Below, in pieces: positions 52,406 through 60,998 of a DNA stretch of 64,000 bases (its first letter is position 1; each line of letters begins with the position of its first letter). The notes under the pieces are model-generated. The model searched no databases. It was not told the DNA's origin and saw only the letters and a program-made list of their open reading frames with translations. Origin of the DNA: Mycobacterium sp. 141 (GTDB lineage: Bacteria; Actinomycetota; Actinomycetes; Mycobacteriales; Mycobacteriaceae); contig NZ_KB908255.1 in assembly GCF_000382405.1 (NCBI RefSeq), positions 62,001 through 126,000 on the forward strand. The letters run 5' to 3'. The position numbers were made by a program, and so were the translations under genes.

Positions 52406-52733
52406 CGCAAACGGGCCGCAGTTCGTTCACCGGGGTGACGACCCTGCGAACGGGCCGTTGTTGGCGGCCATGGAGCTGCTGGGGCAACGCTGGATTCTGC
52501 GGGTGATCTGGGAGCTCGAACCCGGCTCGCTCGGTTTTCTGGAACTGCGCCGCCGCATGGGCAATTGCTCGTCGAGCATGCTCTCCGAGCGGCTCAAACA
52601 GCTCACGGCAGCCGGGCTGGTGGCCAAGAACGAGGCGGGCGCCTGGGAGCTTACGGTCGGTGGCGCCGCTCTCGGTGCGGCCCTGACCGATGTGTGGGAA
52701 TGGGCCGAAGCGCGGGCTGCTCAGCAGTCCTGA
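52398..52733 (+). CDS. HxlR-family winged-helix regulator
   Basis: 111 aa. LLAAMELLGQRWILRVIWEL (HxlR signature), LRRRMGNCSSSMLSERLKQL recognition helix and LTAAGLVAKNEAG wing. Divergent from the SDR gene, which it likely controls. Its 3' end overlaps the convergent FadR gene by 13 bp. Confidence 0.88.
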   Translation: MRSANGPQFVHRGDDPANGPLLAAMELLGQRWILRVIWELEPGSLGFLELRRRMGNCSSSMLSERLKQLTAAGLVAKNEAGAWELTVGGAALGAALTDVWEWAEARAAQQS

Positions 52734-53386
52734 ACGGGCACGCGCGCCAGTAGCTCGTCGAGGAAGCCGCTGGCTTCGTTCCCGGCGCGGTCGACCTCAC
52801 CGGCGGCGATGGCCTCGACCAGGCCGTCGTGCGGGATCGATCGCGCGTGTGGTGTGTCGCTCGTGGTGGCAACACTGGCCACGATTGCTTCGGTGAGCCC
52901 GCGATAGAGCTCGATCAGCACCGTGTTGTGCGAGGCGCGCACCACGGCGAGATGAAATTCGGTGTCCACGTGCGCGAACTCGTCGTCGGACGCGGTGTCG
53001 CGGCGGTCCAGTAGTGCGCGCAGCTCGGTCAGATCCTGTTCGGTGCGGGCGGTGGCCGCCAGCCGGGCGCCTTCGACCTCCAGGCAACGTCGCACCTGCA
53101 GGACTTCCCGCAGCTCGGACCCGCACAGCCGGCGCAGGGCGCCGGATACCTCACTGGTGGCGCGCACATAGGTGCCGTCACCCTGGCGGACCTCGAGGAT
53201 TCCGCTGTGTGCCAGGGCTCGAATCGCCTCGCGGACGGTGTTGCGCCCGACACCGAATGCCTCGACGAGTTCGGGTTCAGTGGGGATCTTCGAATCGACC
53301 GGCCATTCTCCGGAGCTGACCGACGTACGCAGCTGCTCGATCACCTGGTCCACCAGGCCGGTCCGCCGGGTTGTGACAAGCGGCAC
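52721..53386 (-). CDS. FadR/GntR-family regulator with FCD domain
   Basis: 221 aa. N-terminal GntR HTH (SVSSGEWPVDSKIPTEPELV, then FGVGRNTVREAIRALAHSGI, VRQGDGTYV), C-terminal FCD all-helical domain (LQVRRCLEVEGARLAATART, DTEFHLAVVRASHN with the metal-binding D-x-H pattern). Divergent from the MFS gene with a candidate operator between. Confidence 0.9.
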   Translation of the reverse strand: MPLVTTRRTGLVDQVIEQLRTSVSSGEWPVDSKIPTEPELVEAFGVGRNTVREAIRALAHSGILEVRQGDGTYVRATSEVSGALRRLCGSELREVLQVRRCLEVEGARLAATARTEQDLTELRALLDRRDTASDDEFAHVDTEFHLAVVRASHNTVLIELYRGLTEAIVASVATTSDTPHARSIPHDGLVEAIAAGEVDRAGNEASGFLDELLARVPVQDC

Positions 53387-53399
53387 CTGAAACCCCTTT

Positions 53400-53416
53400 C
53401 ATCCAATCATAGGATG
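53400..53416. promoter_or_regulatory. candidate FadR-type operator
   Basis: CATCC-aatcata-GGATG inverted repeat in the 47-bp gap between the divergent FadR and MFS genes. One site could control both. Confidence 0.5.
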
Positions 53417-53433
53417 TATGTAACCATAGCTGA

Positions 53434-54687
53434 GTGACTGAGAACGTACAGCGCAATCCACCCCATACCTACGAGCACGATCTCGAACTCGAGCTCGACG
53501 GCGCGGTGGAGCTCCGGCCTGCTGCGATGGCCGCAGGCGGGGCCCTGCTGGTTATGGCCGTGGTGCTCACCGCGCTCAACCTGAGGCCGGCCGTCACCAG
53601 TGTCGCCCCGCTGCTGGGGGATATGCGTGACGCGCTGGGCGCCTCGGCCATCTGGGCCGGCGCCCTGACCACGCTGCCCGTGCTGTGCTTCGCCGCTGCC
53701 GGTATGGCCGCGCCTTGGCTGGCCCGCCGGGTCGGGCTGGGCAACGCGATCTCGGTGGCGTTGGTCATTCTGAGCGTCGGCCTGGTGGTGCGCGTGCTGG
53801 ACGGCCAGTATGTGGTGATCGGCGGCACGCTGGTTGCCAGCGCCGGAATTGCCCTCGTCAATGTGCTCATCCCGGTCGTCATCAAAGGGTGCTTCCCGGC
53901 CCGGATCGGTCTCATGACCGGCGTCTACACCGCGGCCCTGCAGGGCGGCGGGGCGCTGGGCTCGGCCATTACCCCGCCGCTGGAGCCGGTGCTGGGCGGT
54001 TGGCGAGAGGCCGTGGGCAGCTGGGTGCTGCTGGCGCTGCTCGCGTTGCTGCTCTGGGTCCCCGCCTCGCGCGCCATCCGGAGCGCGCGCGCCGCAGCCC
54101 CGACCGGCGACAACCCTGGTCGCCGGCTTCTGCGCAGCCCCCTGGCCTGGACCGTGACGTTGTTCTTCGGCTGCCAGGCGTTCCTGGCCTACATCGTGAT
54201 GGGCTGGCTGCCCGAGGTGTTCATCGACAACGGCGTAACCAAGAGTGACGCCGGCCTGCTGCTGGGCCTGCTATCGGTGCTGGCTGTGCCGATCAGCCTG
54301 ATCATTCCGCCGCTGGCCGCGCGGCAGAAGAACCAGAGCGGATGGATCGTCGGACTGGGTGTGCTCGGCTTCGTCGGCATGGTCGGTCTGTTGGTCGATC
54401 CGGCATTCTCACCCTTGCTGTGGAGCGTGCTGGTTGGGATCGGCATGAGCGTGTTCTCGTTGGGGCTCACCGTGATTGCGCTGCGGGCCCGCGATGCCGA
54501 GGACACTGCCGGGCTGTCCGGCATGGTGCAGGGCCTGGGCTATCTGATCGGCGCGACAGGCCCGTTCCTGTTCGGTCTGCTGCACGATTTGACCGCCGGG
54601 TGGACCATTCCGTGGATCATGGTGCTGGTGGTCTATGCGGCACAGATGGTCGCCGGTGCGCTGGCGGGGCGTGACCGGTACGTGTGA
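53434..54687 (+). CDS. MFS transporter, CynX/NimT-like
   Basis: 417 aa, GTG start. About 12 transmembrane helices; VVLTALNLRPAVTSVAPLLG is the CynX-family N-terminal signature. CynX-type carriers move cyanate, nitroimidazoles or small organic anions; the substrate here is unknown. Divergent from a FadR regulator that probably controls it. Confidence 0.88.
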   Translation: MTENVQRNPPHTYEHDLELELDGAVELRPAAMAAGGALLVMAVVLTALNLRPAVTSVAPLLGDMRDALGASAIWAGALTTLPVLCFAAAGMAAPWLARRVGLGNAISVALVILSVGLVVRVLDGQYVVIGGTLVASAGIALVNVLIPVVIKGCFPARIGLMTGVYTAALQGGGALGSAITPPLEPVLGGWREAVGSWVLLALLALLLWVPASRAIRSARAAAPTGDNPGRRLLRSPLAWTVTLFFGCQAFLAYIVMGWLPEVFIDNGVTKSDAGLLLGLLSVLAVPISLIIPPLAARQKNQSGWIVGLGVLGFVGMVGLLVDPAFSPLLWSVLVGIGMSVFSLGLTVIALRARDAEDTAGLSGMVQGLGYLIGATGPFLFGLLHDLTAGWTIPWIMVLVVYAAQMVAGALAGRDRYV

Positions 54688-54717
54688 CACGGTTGGCGGC
54701 GGGTTGCGGTAGTCGTG

Positions 54718-54723
54718 TAGCCT
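54718..54723 (+). promoter_or_regulatory. -10 of the DAHP synthase leader
   Basis: TAGCCT, then 7 nt, then the GTG of a short leader reading frame. TTGGCG at 54693-54698 is a possible -35 with 19-bp spacing. The leader mRNA would be leaderless. Confidence 0.45.
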
Positions 54724-54730
54724 GGCCGAC

Positions 54731-54805
54731 GTGAACATCGGTGTATGCGTCGGCTATCGGCGCTTTATTGTGGCTCCGGGCGGAGCCGATAAAGCGCAGC
54801 GGTAA
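54731..54805 (+). CDS. leader peptide of the DAHP synthase gene
   Basis: 24 codons, GTG to TAA: MNIGVCVGYRRFIVAPGG followed by ADKAQR. A Tyr and a Phe codon (GYRRF) fall at the base of a stable hairpin. A comparable leader (aroR) precedes the DAHP synthase gene of Corynebacterium glutamicum. Translation status is inferred. Confidence 0.55.
   Translation: MNIGVCVGYRRFIVAPGGADKAQR
54760..54797 (+). promoter_or_regulatory. leader RNA hairpin (attenuator region)
   Basis: GCGCTTTAT pairs with ATAAAGCGC, with an inner GGCTCC/GGAGCC stem. Alternative pairings exist: TATCGGC (54755-54761) with GCCGATA (54785-54791), and GGCTCCGGG (54772-54780) with CCCGGAGCC (54818-54826), so competing structures are possible. 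Confidence 0.5.
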
Positions 54806-54826
54806 GCACGCATCCACCCGGAGCCC

Positions 54827-54852
54827 AGGTAGTGACCATCAGGTCACTACCT
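54827..54852 (+). terminator. leader terminator hairpin
   Basis: AGGTAGTGACC pairs with GGTCACTACCT (11 bp) around an ATCA loop, followed by TTT at 54852-54854. It lies 62 nt before the DAHP synthase start, so read-through into the gene would be conditional. Confidence 0.6.
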
Positions 54853-54914
54853 TTCGTCATTCAAGGGCGCCGGATAGTTCAACAGGTGCCCACCATCAGG
54901 AAGGCACCCCAACG

Positions 54915-56006
54915 ATGACTTTGGCGCAGATCGTGACGCCGCCCGCCACATCGGACCGGCGGATCCGCCGCTTCAGCGCGATACCCAGCCCGCACGATGT
55001 GCTCGCGGAGTTCCCGCTGGGTGCCCGCCGGGCCGAGGAAGTGGCCCGCGCCCGCGACGAGATCGCCGACATCCTTGCGGGCCGTGACGACCGGCTGCTG
55101 GTTGTTGTGGGTCCGTGTTCGGTACACGATCCGGCCGCGGCGCTCGACTACGCGAGCAGGCTGGTCAAGGTGGCCGACGAGCTCAAAGACCGGCTCAAGA
55201 TCGTGATGCGCGTCTACTTCGAGAAGCCGCGCACCACGGTCGGCTGGAAGGGCCTGATCAACGATCCGGACATGGACGGCACCTTCGACGTGACCCGCGG
55301 TCTGCGGATTGCACGCAAGCTGCTGCTGGACATCATCGACATCGGGCTGCCCGTCGGCTGCGAATTCCTCGAGCCGACCAGCCCGCAATACATCGCCGAT
55401 GCGGTGGCGTGGGGTGCGATCGGCGCCCGCACCACCGAATCTCAGGTGCACCGCCAGCTGGCATCGGGACTGTCGATGCCGGTCGGGTTCAAGAACGGTA
55501 CCGACGGCAACATTCAGGTGGCCGTCGACGGCGTGAAATCCGCTGCCGCCGAGCATGTCTTCTTCGGCATGGACGACATGGGACGCGGTGCCGTGGTGAC
55601 CACGGAAGGCAACGAGGACTGCCACGTGATCCTGCGCGGCGGCACCGACGGCCCGAACTACGGAGCTGAGTCCGTGACCGCCGCGGCCGCGAAGCTCACT
55701 GCTGCGGGGCTGCCCGGGCGGGTCGTGATCGATTGCAGCCACGCCAATTCCGGTAAGGATCATGTGCGTCAGGCGGTTGTTGCCGGCGAGGTGGCACAAC
55801 TCGTCCGCGACGGCCTCCCAGTCAGCGGCGTGATGTTGGAGAGCTTCCTCGTCGCCGGTGCCCAGTCGCCCGAGGCCTGCCCGCTGACCTACGGGCAGTC
55901 GGTCACCGACAAGTGCATGGACTGGGATACAACCGATCTGGTGTTACGCGAGCTCGCCCGCGATCCCCACGCTCGTGACGATTCGCCGGCCGGGATGGAC
56001 TCCTGA
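54915..56006 (+). CDS. type I 3-deoxy-7-phosphoheptulonate synthase
   Basis: 363 aa from MTLAQIVTPPATSDRRIRRF. GPCSVHDPAAALDYA, VYFEKPRTTVGWKGLINDPD, GCEFLEPTSPQYIADAVAWG and VIDCSHANSGKDHVRQ are the active-site motifs of the E. coli AroF/G/H class. It makes DAHP, the entry to the shikimate pathway. M. tuberculosis has only the type II enzyme, so this is an additional isozyme. Preceded by the leader peptide, hairpin and terminator described above. Confidence 0.95.
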   Translation: MTLAQIVTPPATSDRRIRRFSAIPSPHDVLAEFPLGARRAEEVARARDEIADILAGRDDRLLVVVGPCSVHDPAAALDYASRLVKVADELKDRLKIVMRVYFEKPRTTVGWKGLINDPDMDGTFDVTRGLRIARKLLLDIIDIGLPVGCEFLEPTSPQYIADAVAWGAIGARTTESQVHRQLASGLSMPVGFKNGTDGNIQVAVDGVKSAAAEHVFFGMDDMGRGAVVTTEGNEDCHVILRGGTDGPNYGAESVTAAAAKLTAAGLPGRVVIDCSHANSGKDHVRQAVVAGEVAQLVRDGLPVSGVMLESFLVAGAQSPEACPLTYGQSVTDKCMDWDTTDLVLRELARDPHARDDSPAGMDS

Positions 56007-56031
56007 GCCAGTCGTATCCCTGGTCTGATAT

Positions 56032-56691
56032 CTACTGGCGGTAGGTGTCGAGATTGGCGGTGAGCTCGTCGAATATCGCCTGGTTCAGGCCGAAAGCCAC
56101 CTTCACCTCGTCGACCACCCGGTCGATACCGTCGTCGTCGATGCCGAGTCTGTCGAGGCGCGTCCGGTAGGCGTCCTTGTACGGCTTGGCGCGCATCGAA
56201 AATGCATAGAATGCCAGGCCTGCGCCTGCCAGACGGAATGTGCGATCGAGGATCCGGCCGATTGCCTGCCCGCCGGAGAGGTCGCCCAGGTAACGAGTGT
56301 AGTGGTGGGCCACCAACACCCCGCCCCAGTCCGCATCGGCGATCCGGGCGCAGTACTCCTGCGCGGCGGGGGAGTCCACCTCACGCGGAGCGTCGGGTAA
56401 CCAGTAGTCGAGATCGTCGTCGAGCGCGGCGAGCCGCTCCAACGCCGGGTCGTACACCGCTGCGACCAACGGATCGTTGTTGTGGGCTCGCACAACGGTT
56501 TCCAATGTCCGATACACCGCACGCAACCGCAGCAGATAGTCACCGTAGCCCTGAACGTTGACTCGCCCGCCCAGCAGCTCGGCCATGAATGACGATTGCT
56601 CTACGGCATCGTGTTCGGCTCTCGAGCCTTCGCGCATGGCGACCGACAACGATCGGTCTAGCTCGGGTGCGACGGCTGTGCTCGGCGACAT
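56032..56691 (-). CDS. heme oxygenase (canonical, biliverdin-producing type)
   Basis: 219 aa from MSPSTAVAPELDRSLSVAMR. Proximal His in SRAEHDAVEQSSFM, distal-helix YTRYLGDLSGGQAIGRILDR, and C-terminal YRTRLDRL. This fold differs from the mycobacterial MhuD type. It opens heme to release iron. Convergent with the DAHP synthase gene; no reductase or heme transporter is adjacent. Confidence 0.93.
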   Translation of the reverse strand: MSPSTAVAPELDRSLSVAMREGSRAEHDAVEQSSFMAELLGGRVNVQGYGDYLLRLRAVYRTLETVVRAHNNDPLVAAVYDPALERLAALDDDLDYWLPDAPREVDSPAAQEYCARIADADWGGVLVAHHYTRYLGDLSGGQAIGRILDRTFRLAGAGLAFYAFSMRAKPYKDAYRTRLDRLGIDDDGIDRVVDEVKVAFGLNQAIFDELTANLDTYRQ

Positions 56692-57045
56692 GTTACGACT
56701 CCATGGCTTTGACGACACGTCGGCAACATCATGTCGACAACGTGTCAGAAAATTAGCATCGCATGCGCGTGGACGGAGGTCTACGTCGGCGCGCCCACAG
56801 CACGACAATGAACCGTTCGCTCGCGATTCGTGATCACGTGGTGGTAGTCGAATACGTGCTGCGAACCGTTCTTGACACCGGATGAAACCCGCCAGCCGGT
56901 CGGCCGGATCGTCGATGTCTCTAACGTTTCAACCGTTTGACGCAAGTGTGCGGTGGGAGCTTCTCCTGGGCGTCTCGGGGCCGTTGCGAACCTGTTGGGC
57001 GGCATGGTGATTCGTACGGTATCTCGCGATGAGAGGTCACGGCCA

Positions 57046-57240
57046 ATGAAGTTCAAGTCCATCTCTGCGGGGCTGCTGAGCATCACCGCTCACATGCTGA
57101 TAGCCGCGCCAACCTCACACGCCTACTTTGGCGATCCGGTGGGCGGCCAACTGCGAGGAGGGGGCGCTGTGCCGTGACGGTCCCGTACAGCACGTCTACG
57201 GCGGCCTCCAGTGCTATCGCTACGACCCCCTGGCGCCTCC
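57046..57240 (+). pseudogene. small secreted Cys-protein, frameshifted
   Basis: ATG with GAGAGG 9 nt upstream; a signal peptide (MKFKSISAGLLSITAHMLIA, then PTSHA-YFGDP) runs into GGQLRGGGAVP and stops. One base later in register, the sequence reads NCEEGALCRDGPVQHVYGGL then QCYRYDPL, with Cys pairs typical of small mycobacterial exported proteins. A one-base insertion near 57150 explains it. Confidence 0.5.
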
Positions 57241-57602
57241 ATGGAGACTCAGATCGTTACATCGGGGATGGAGTGGCCGTGTAATTGGGGCAGAGGCTGC
57301 CGACGGCACCGAGGTGGCGCATGAAGTGATGTCCTGGTCGCTTCTCCCAATACGTCCGAGACGTGCGAGCCGACACCGTCGGACTAGCGGCGCCGAATGG
57401 AATGGGCACATGCGGACGGTTCGTGATGAGAGTCACGGTCGGAGACCGTAGAACGTCCAAAAGTATTGGCAGATAGGTAATTTGAAAGCGGTCTGCTGCG
57501 GCAATCGCCTGCTGTCGCGATTCGTGATGTCGAGCCTGCCGACCGATTGGGCACGAACCCGCTCAAACTTTTGAAATAGCCTCTGAGCTGCATAAGCTAT
57601 GG

Positions 57603-57674
57603 TGCGCGATACTGGGATTGAACCAGTGACCTCTTCCGTGTCAGGGAAGCGCTCTCCCGCTGAGCTAATCGCGC
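57603..57674 (-). tRNA. tRNA-Val (GAC)
   Basis: 72 nt. Acceptor GCGCGAT/ATCGCGC, anticodon loop CTGACAC (GAC), TΨC GGTTCAATCC. CCA is encoded at 57602-57600. Confidence 0.95.
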
Positions 57675-57690
57675 GAGTCGAAACCGTTGG

Positions 57691-57761
57691 AGGTGGAGAC
57701 GGGAATCGAACCCGCGTGCACGGCTTTGCAGGCCGTTGCCTCGCCACTCGGCCACTCCACC
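57691..57761 (-). tRNA. tRNA-Cys (GCA)
   Basis: 71 nt. Acceptor CTCCACC... paired with GGTGGAG on the plus strand; anticodon loop CTGCAAA (GCA); U73 discriminator as expected for Cys. CCA encoded at 57690-57688. Confidence 0.95.
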
Positions 57762-57788
57762 GCTGGGGTTGATGCCACTGCACCTTCG

Positions 57789-57861
57789 AGCGGATGACGG
57801 GATTCGAACCCGCGACCCTCACCTTGGCAAGGTGATGCGCTACCAACTGCGCTACATCCGC
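57789..57861 (-). tRNA. tRNA-Gly (GCC)
   Basis: 73 nt. Acceptor GCGGATG/CATCCGC, anticodon loop TTGCCAA (GCC), TΨC GGTTCGAATCC. CCA is not encoded. Confidence 0.95.
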
Positions 57862-58251
57862 GCGCCACGGGCGAGATCGTCGCCCGTCGCGATGCAGAAC
57901 ATTAGTGCACTGGGGCGCGCAGACACAAATCCCCATTACGGGAGGGGAACGAGCACCCAAAATCGGTGTTTCAGAACAAGCGGTACGCCCTCCGTCAGAA
58001 TCGAAAATCCGTGGGCCGTCACGACGTCCCGATCGTCTTGCTCTCGACGTCGACAGTTTTTCGGCGGCTATGGTGCTGCTCCGACGTTCGCCCGGTGCGA
58101 CGAGTCGCGCCCAGCAACAACCAAGCCGCACGTGACGAGCAAGTGAAATGCTCGGAGGTGAGCCAGGCCGCCGTTAACGAAGCGCCGGCAGACGGTAGTG
58201 GCGATTCTGGCTACGCCGAAAGCTCGTGCTAGTCTTCGACGTCGTTAGTCC
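57862..58251. other. intergenic between divergent tRNA genes
   Basis: 390 bp without a recognised gene. Divergent tRNA promoters should be here; TAGTCT at 58230-58235, 16 bp before tRNA-Val(CAC), is a possible -10. Confidence 0.45.
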
Positions 58252-58323
58252 GGTCTCGTAGCTCAGTGGGAGAGCGTCCGCCTCACACGCGGAAGGTCGC
58301 TGGTTCGATACCAGCCGGGACCA
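58252..58323 (+). tRNA. tRNA-Val (CAC)
   Basis: 72 nt. Acceptor GGTCTCG/CGGGACC (one G-U), anticodon loop CTCACAC (CAC), TΨC GGTTCGATACC. CCA encoded at 58324-58326. It lies at the edge of the degraded region. Confidence 0.95.
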
Positions 58324-58326
58324 CCA

Positions 58327-58751
58327 CATTTTGCCTGAATAGACACGGGTTATGCACTCGATGGCCAATTGATTTCGTCTGGTTTGTGTCCGGTCTTGGG
58401 TGTGTGACACTCGGTTGCGTGAAGTTGGTCGAGTTCGTCGGCGTGGAGGTCGCGGATCGGCGTCGAGGATCTGATCTATGAGGGGTTTGAAGGGGTCAAG
58501 CTTCGACGTGCGCGGTGGATAGGCGCCGCCGCTGGGGCGAGCTAAGCGGATGCCAGTGGCGCTTGCACGGTGCGCGAGCCCAGGCTGTGACGACGTTGGA
58601 GTTCTCGCACCGACAGCACTGCGCGGGCGTCACGGCGAATCGCGGTAAGTTGCTCGACTCGGGAGGGCCGCCGCGAGGGCACGGAGGCGCTACTTGCCGG
58701 GTGCGGCGAAGCCCAATAAGGGCTTGAGTTGCGTCCGCGCGGTCGTGGGGG
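58327..58751. other. intergenic, no gene recognised
   Basis: 425 bp after tRNA-Val(CAC). Short open frames only, none with a domain or ribosome-binding site. It may be eroded sequence at an island boundary. Confidence 0.45.
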
Positions 58752-60150
58752 TCAGATTGGGGTTAGTCCAGTCTTGCGGAGCAAGCGACCGTGATTCTGT
58801 TTGTCACGCAATAGCTTTAGTGACTTCCTCAACAGTGGGCGGGTTCGTGTGGCTGGATCACGGCGTCGATGTAACCGCGTTCGGCGGCGATCCACGGGGT
58901 CGCCATATTGGCTTTGTAGCCGGCGACAAATTCGGCCTTGATCTTCTGCACTTCGGGAGCGGTGGGATCCGGGAACCGCTTGACCAATAGGTGGGCGGCA
59001 CCCTCGGCGCCGATGACGGCTATTTGGGCTGTAGGCCACGCATAGTTCAGATCAGCGGCGAGTTGCTTTGAGCCCATCACGGTGTGCGCGCCACCATAGG
59101 ACTTACGCACGGTCACAGTCACTTTCGGCACATCCGCTTCCCCTACCGCGAACAGGAACCGACCGCCGCGTTTGATGATTCCGTTCTTCTCCTGCTCGGC
59201 GCCGGGTAGAAATCCAGGCGTGTCGACGACGAAGACCAGGGGTGTGTTGAGGGCGTGACAGAACCGTACGAACCGTGCGGCTTTATCGGAAGCATCGTTG
59301 TCGATGGCCCCCGACATATGCATCGGCTGATTGGCGATCACCCCGACGGGATGTCCATCGACACGGGCATAACCGGTGATGACGGCAAGCCCGGCCTGGC
59401 TGCCGACCTCGAGAAAATCACCGTCATCGAAGATACGCAGCAGGATTTCGTGCATGTCGTAGGCGGTGTTGTCGGCGTCGGGGACGATGGCATCCAGTTC
59501 CAGATCGTGGGGTGTGACGTTTGGTTCCAGTCCGGGGTTCACGATCGGCGCGTCGTCGAAACAGTTCGAGGGTAGGAAGGCCAGGAAGTCGCGGACGTAA
59601 TGAAACGCCGCCGCCTCGGACTCCACGACCTGATGGATGTTTCCGTAGCGCGCTTGGGCGTCGGCGCCGCCGAGTTCATCGAAGGTGATGACTTCGCCGG
59701 TGATGTCTTTGATGATGTCGGGGCCGGTGACAAACATGTAGCCCTGGTCGCGTACCGCGACGATGAGGTCGGTCTGGATCGGTGAATATACCGCCCCGCC
59801 AGCACATTTCCCGAAAATCATCGAGATCTGTGGCACCAGGCCGGACAGCATCTCGTGTCGGTAACCCAGCTCGGCGTACCAGGCTAACGATGTCGCCGCG
59901 TCCTGGATACGGGCACCGCCGGAGTCGTTGATGCCGATGATCGGGCACACGCAGCGGGCGCACCACTCCATGAGGTTTGCGACCTTGCGGCCAAACATTT
60001 CTCCTAGGCTCTCCGAAGACGGTCTGGTCGTGCGAGAACACGCCCACGGGTCGCCCGTTGATGGTGCCGTAGCCGGTGACGACGCCGTCGCTGTACAGGG
60101 CGTTGGGATCGCCGGGAGTGCGGACCAGTGCGCCTGTGGCGCGACTGCGA
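58752..60150 (-). pseudogene. acyl-CoA carboxylase carboxyltransferase subunit, degraded
   Basis: AccD-type sequence with two frameshifts and no 5' end. The 5' segment ([20 protein letters not shown], then [11 protein letters not shown]) is shifted at about 60009-60014, where one AG is missing from an AG run. A long middle frame follows ([19 protein letters not shown], then [22 protein letters not shown] [18 protein letters not shown]). It stops early at PHEPAHC, and the family's C-terminal [12 protein letters not shown] continues in another frame at about 58840. Upstream homology ends near 60150 where an unrelated gene starts. Confidence 0.85.
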
Positions 60151-60207
60151 CTGTTGCGTGTGCTGCGCGAGGTCGGAGACGTACCGGTAGCTGACCTCAA
60201 GGAAATC

Positions 60208-60660
60208 GTGGACGCGGTGCAAAACGAATCGCTGTCGATGCACGAGATGAACGGAGCCGCCTATGACGCACTGGCGCGCAAATCGGATGCTGTGACCGCA
60301 GAAATGCGTGTGCTCGCTCAGCAAGTAGTGCAGCAAGCCGGCTGGACACATGTGCGTCCGGACTCACCTGCGCTAGACCATCTCGCCGGCCTGCTCGGGG
60401 TGATCATCGATTTAGGCGCGATGTTCGACTTACAACAATCCGCAACATATTTGGGACTCATCGACGCCCTCGCAGAATACGAGGTCAGCAGGCTCGGGGC
60501 AGCCCACCGGATCGAGGACCGCGATGCGGTTGTGCAGCATATGGTGATCGGTCAGGTCGTTTTCGGCCAGTTGCTACTTAGCCTGCGCCGGATCGGACAC
60601 GAACACCACAGTGCCCTCAGATTCCTCGAAAAGCCTCCGGTGAACACAGAGGCCCCATGA
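60208..60660 (+). CDS. hypothetical helical protein
   Basis: About 150 aa from a GTG with GGAA upstream; an ATG at 60238 also fits, and the frame is open to 60076 inside the carboxylase remnant. Helical and soluble: [60 protein letters not shown]. No family recognised. Its start overlaps the truncated 5' end of the pseudogene, so the gene may itself be cut. Confidence 0.5.
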   Translation: MDAVQNESLSMHEMNGAAYDALARKSDAVTAEMRVLAQQVVQQAGWTHVRPDSPALDHLAGLLGVIIDLGAMFDLQQSATYLGLIDALAEYEVSRLGAAHRIEDRDAVVQHMVIGQVVFGQLLLSLRRIGHEHHSALRFLEKPPVNTEAP

Positions 60661-60998
60661 CGGCCAATAGCCACCTCAGGTGCATCGCTCCACTCGGGAT
60701 CCAGGATAGGAACGCAGCGTCTATTGAGACCAACCTGATGCTGCCGTCGCGAGACGCATTGTCAGCCGTCGCCGGATGAATGAATCTGGCGACGTCAACG
60801 TTCACGAACGGGGCAGATTGGAGCGGGAGGGTCTGACGCCAGCATTCACCAGACTAGTGACATCACAATCGCAGCTCAGCGTCAGGTTTTCGGGTTCCAG
60901 GTCGACGGACTGAAGGGCTACTAATCTGACTGGAAAATGGTTGACCGACAAAGCTCGATGAGGAAACGCGCCTTGTCCATTGGCGTTCCGAGGGAGAA
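60661..60998. other. intergenic, no gene recognised
   Basis: About 340 bp, lower in G+C than its surroundings, between convergent genes. No hairpin or domain noticed. Confidence 0.45.

Noticed and set aside
56692..56830. IdeR box upstream of the heme oxygenase
   Set aside because: I compared the TTAGCATCGCAT region with the IdeR consensus and the match is poor.
57433..58131. 232-codon minus-strand frame across three tRNA genes
   Set aside because: It reads through tRNA-Val, tRNA-Cys and tRNA-Gly; open only because GC-rich sequence lacks stops.
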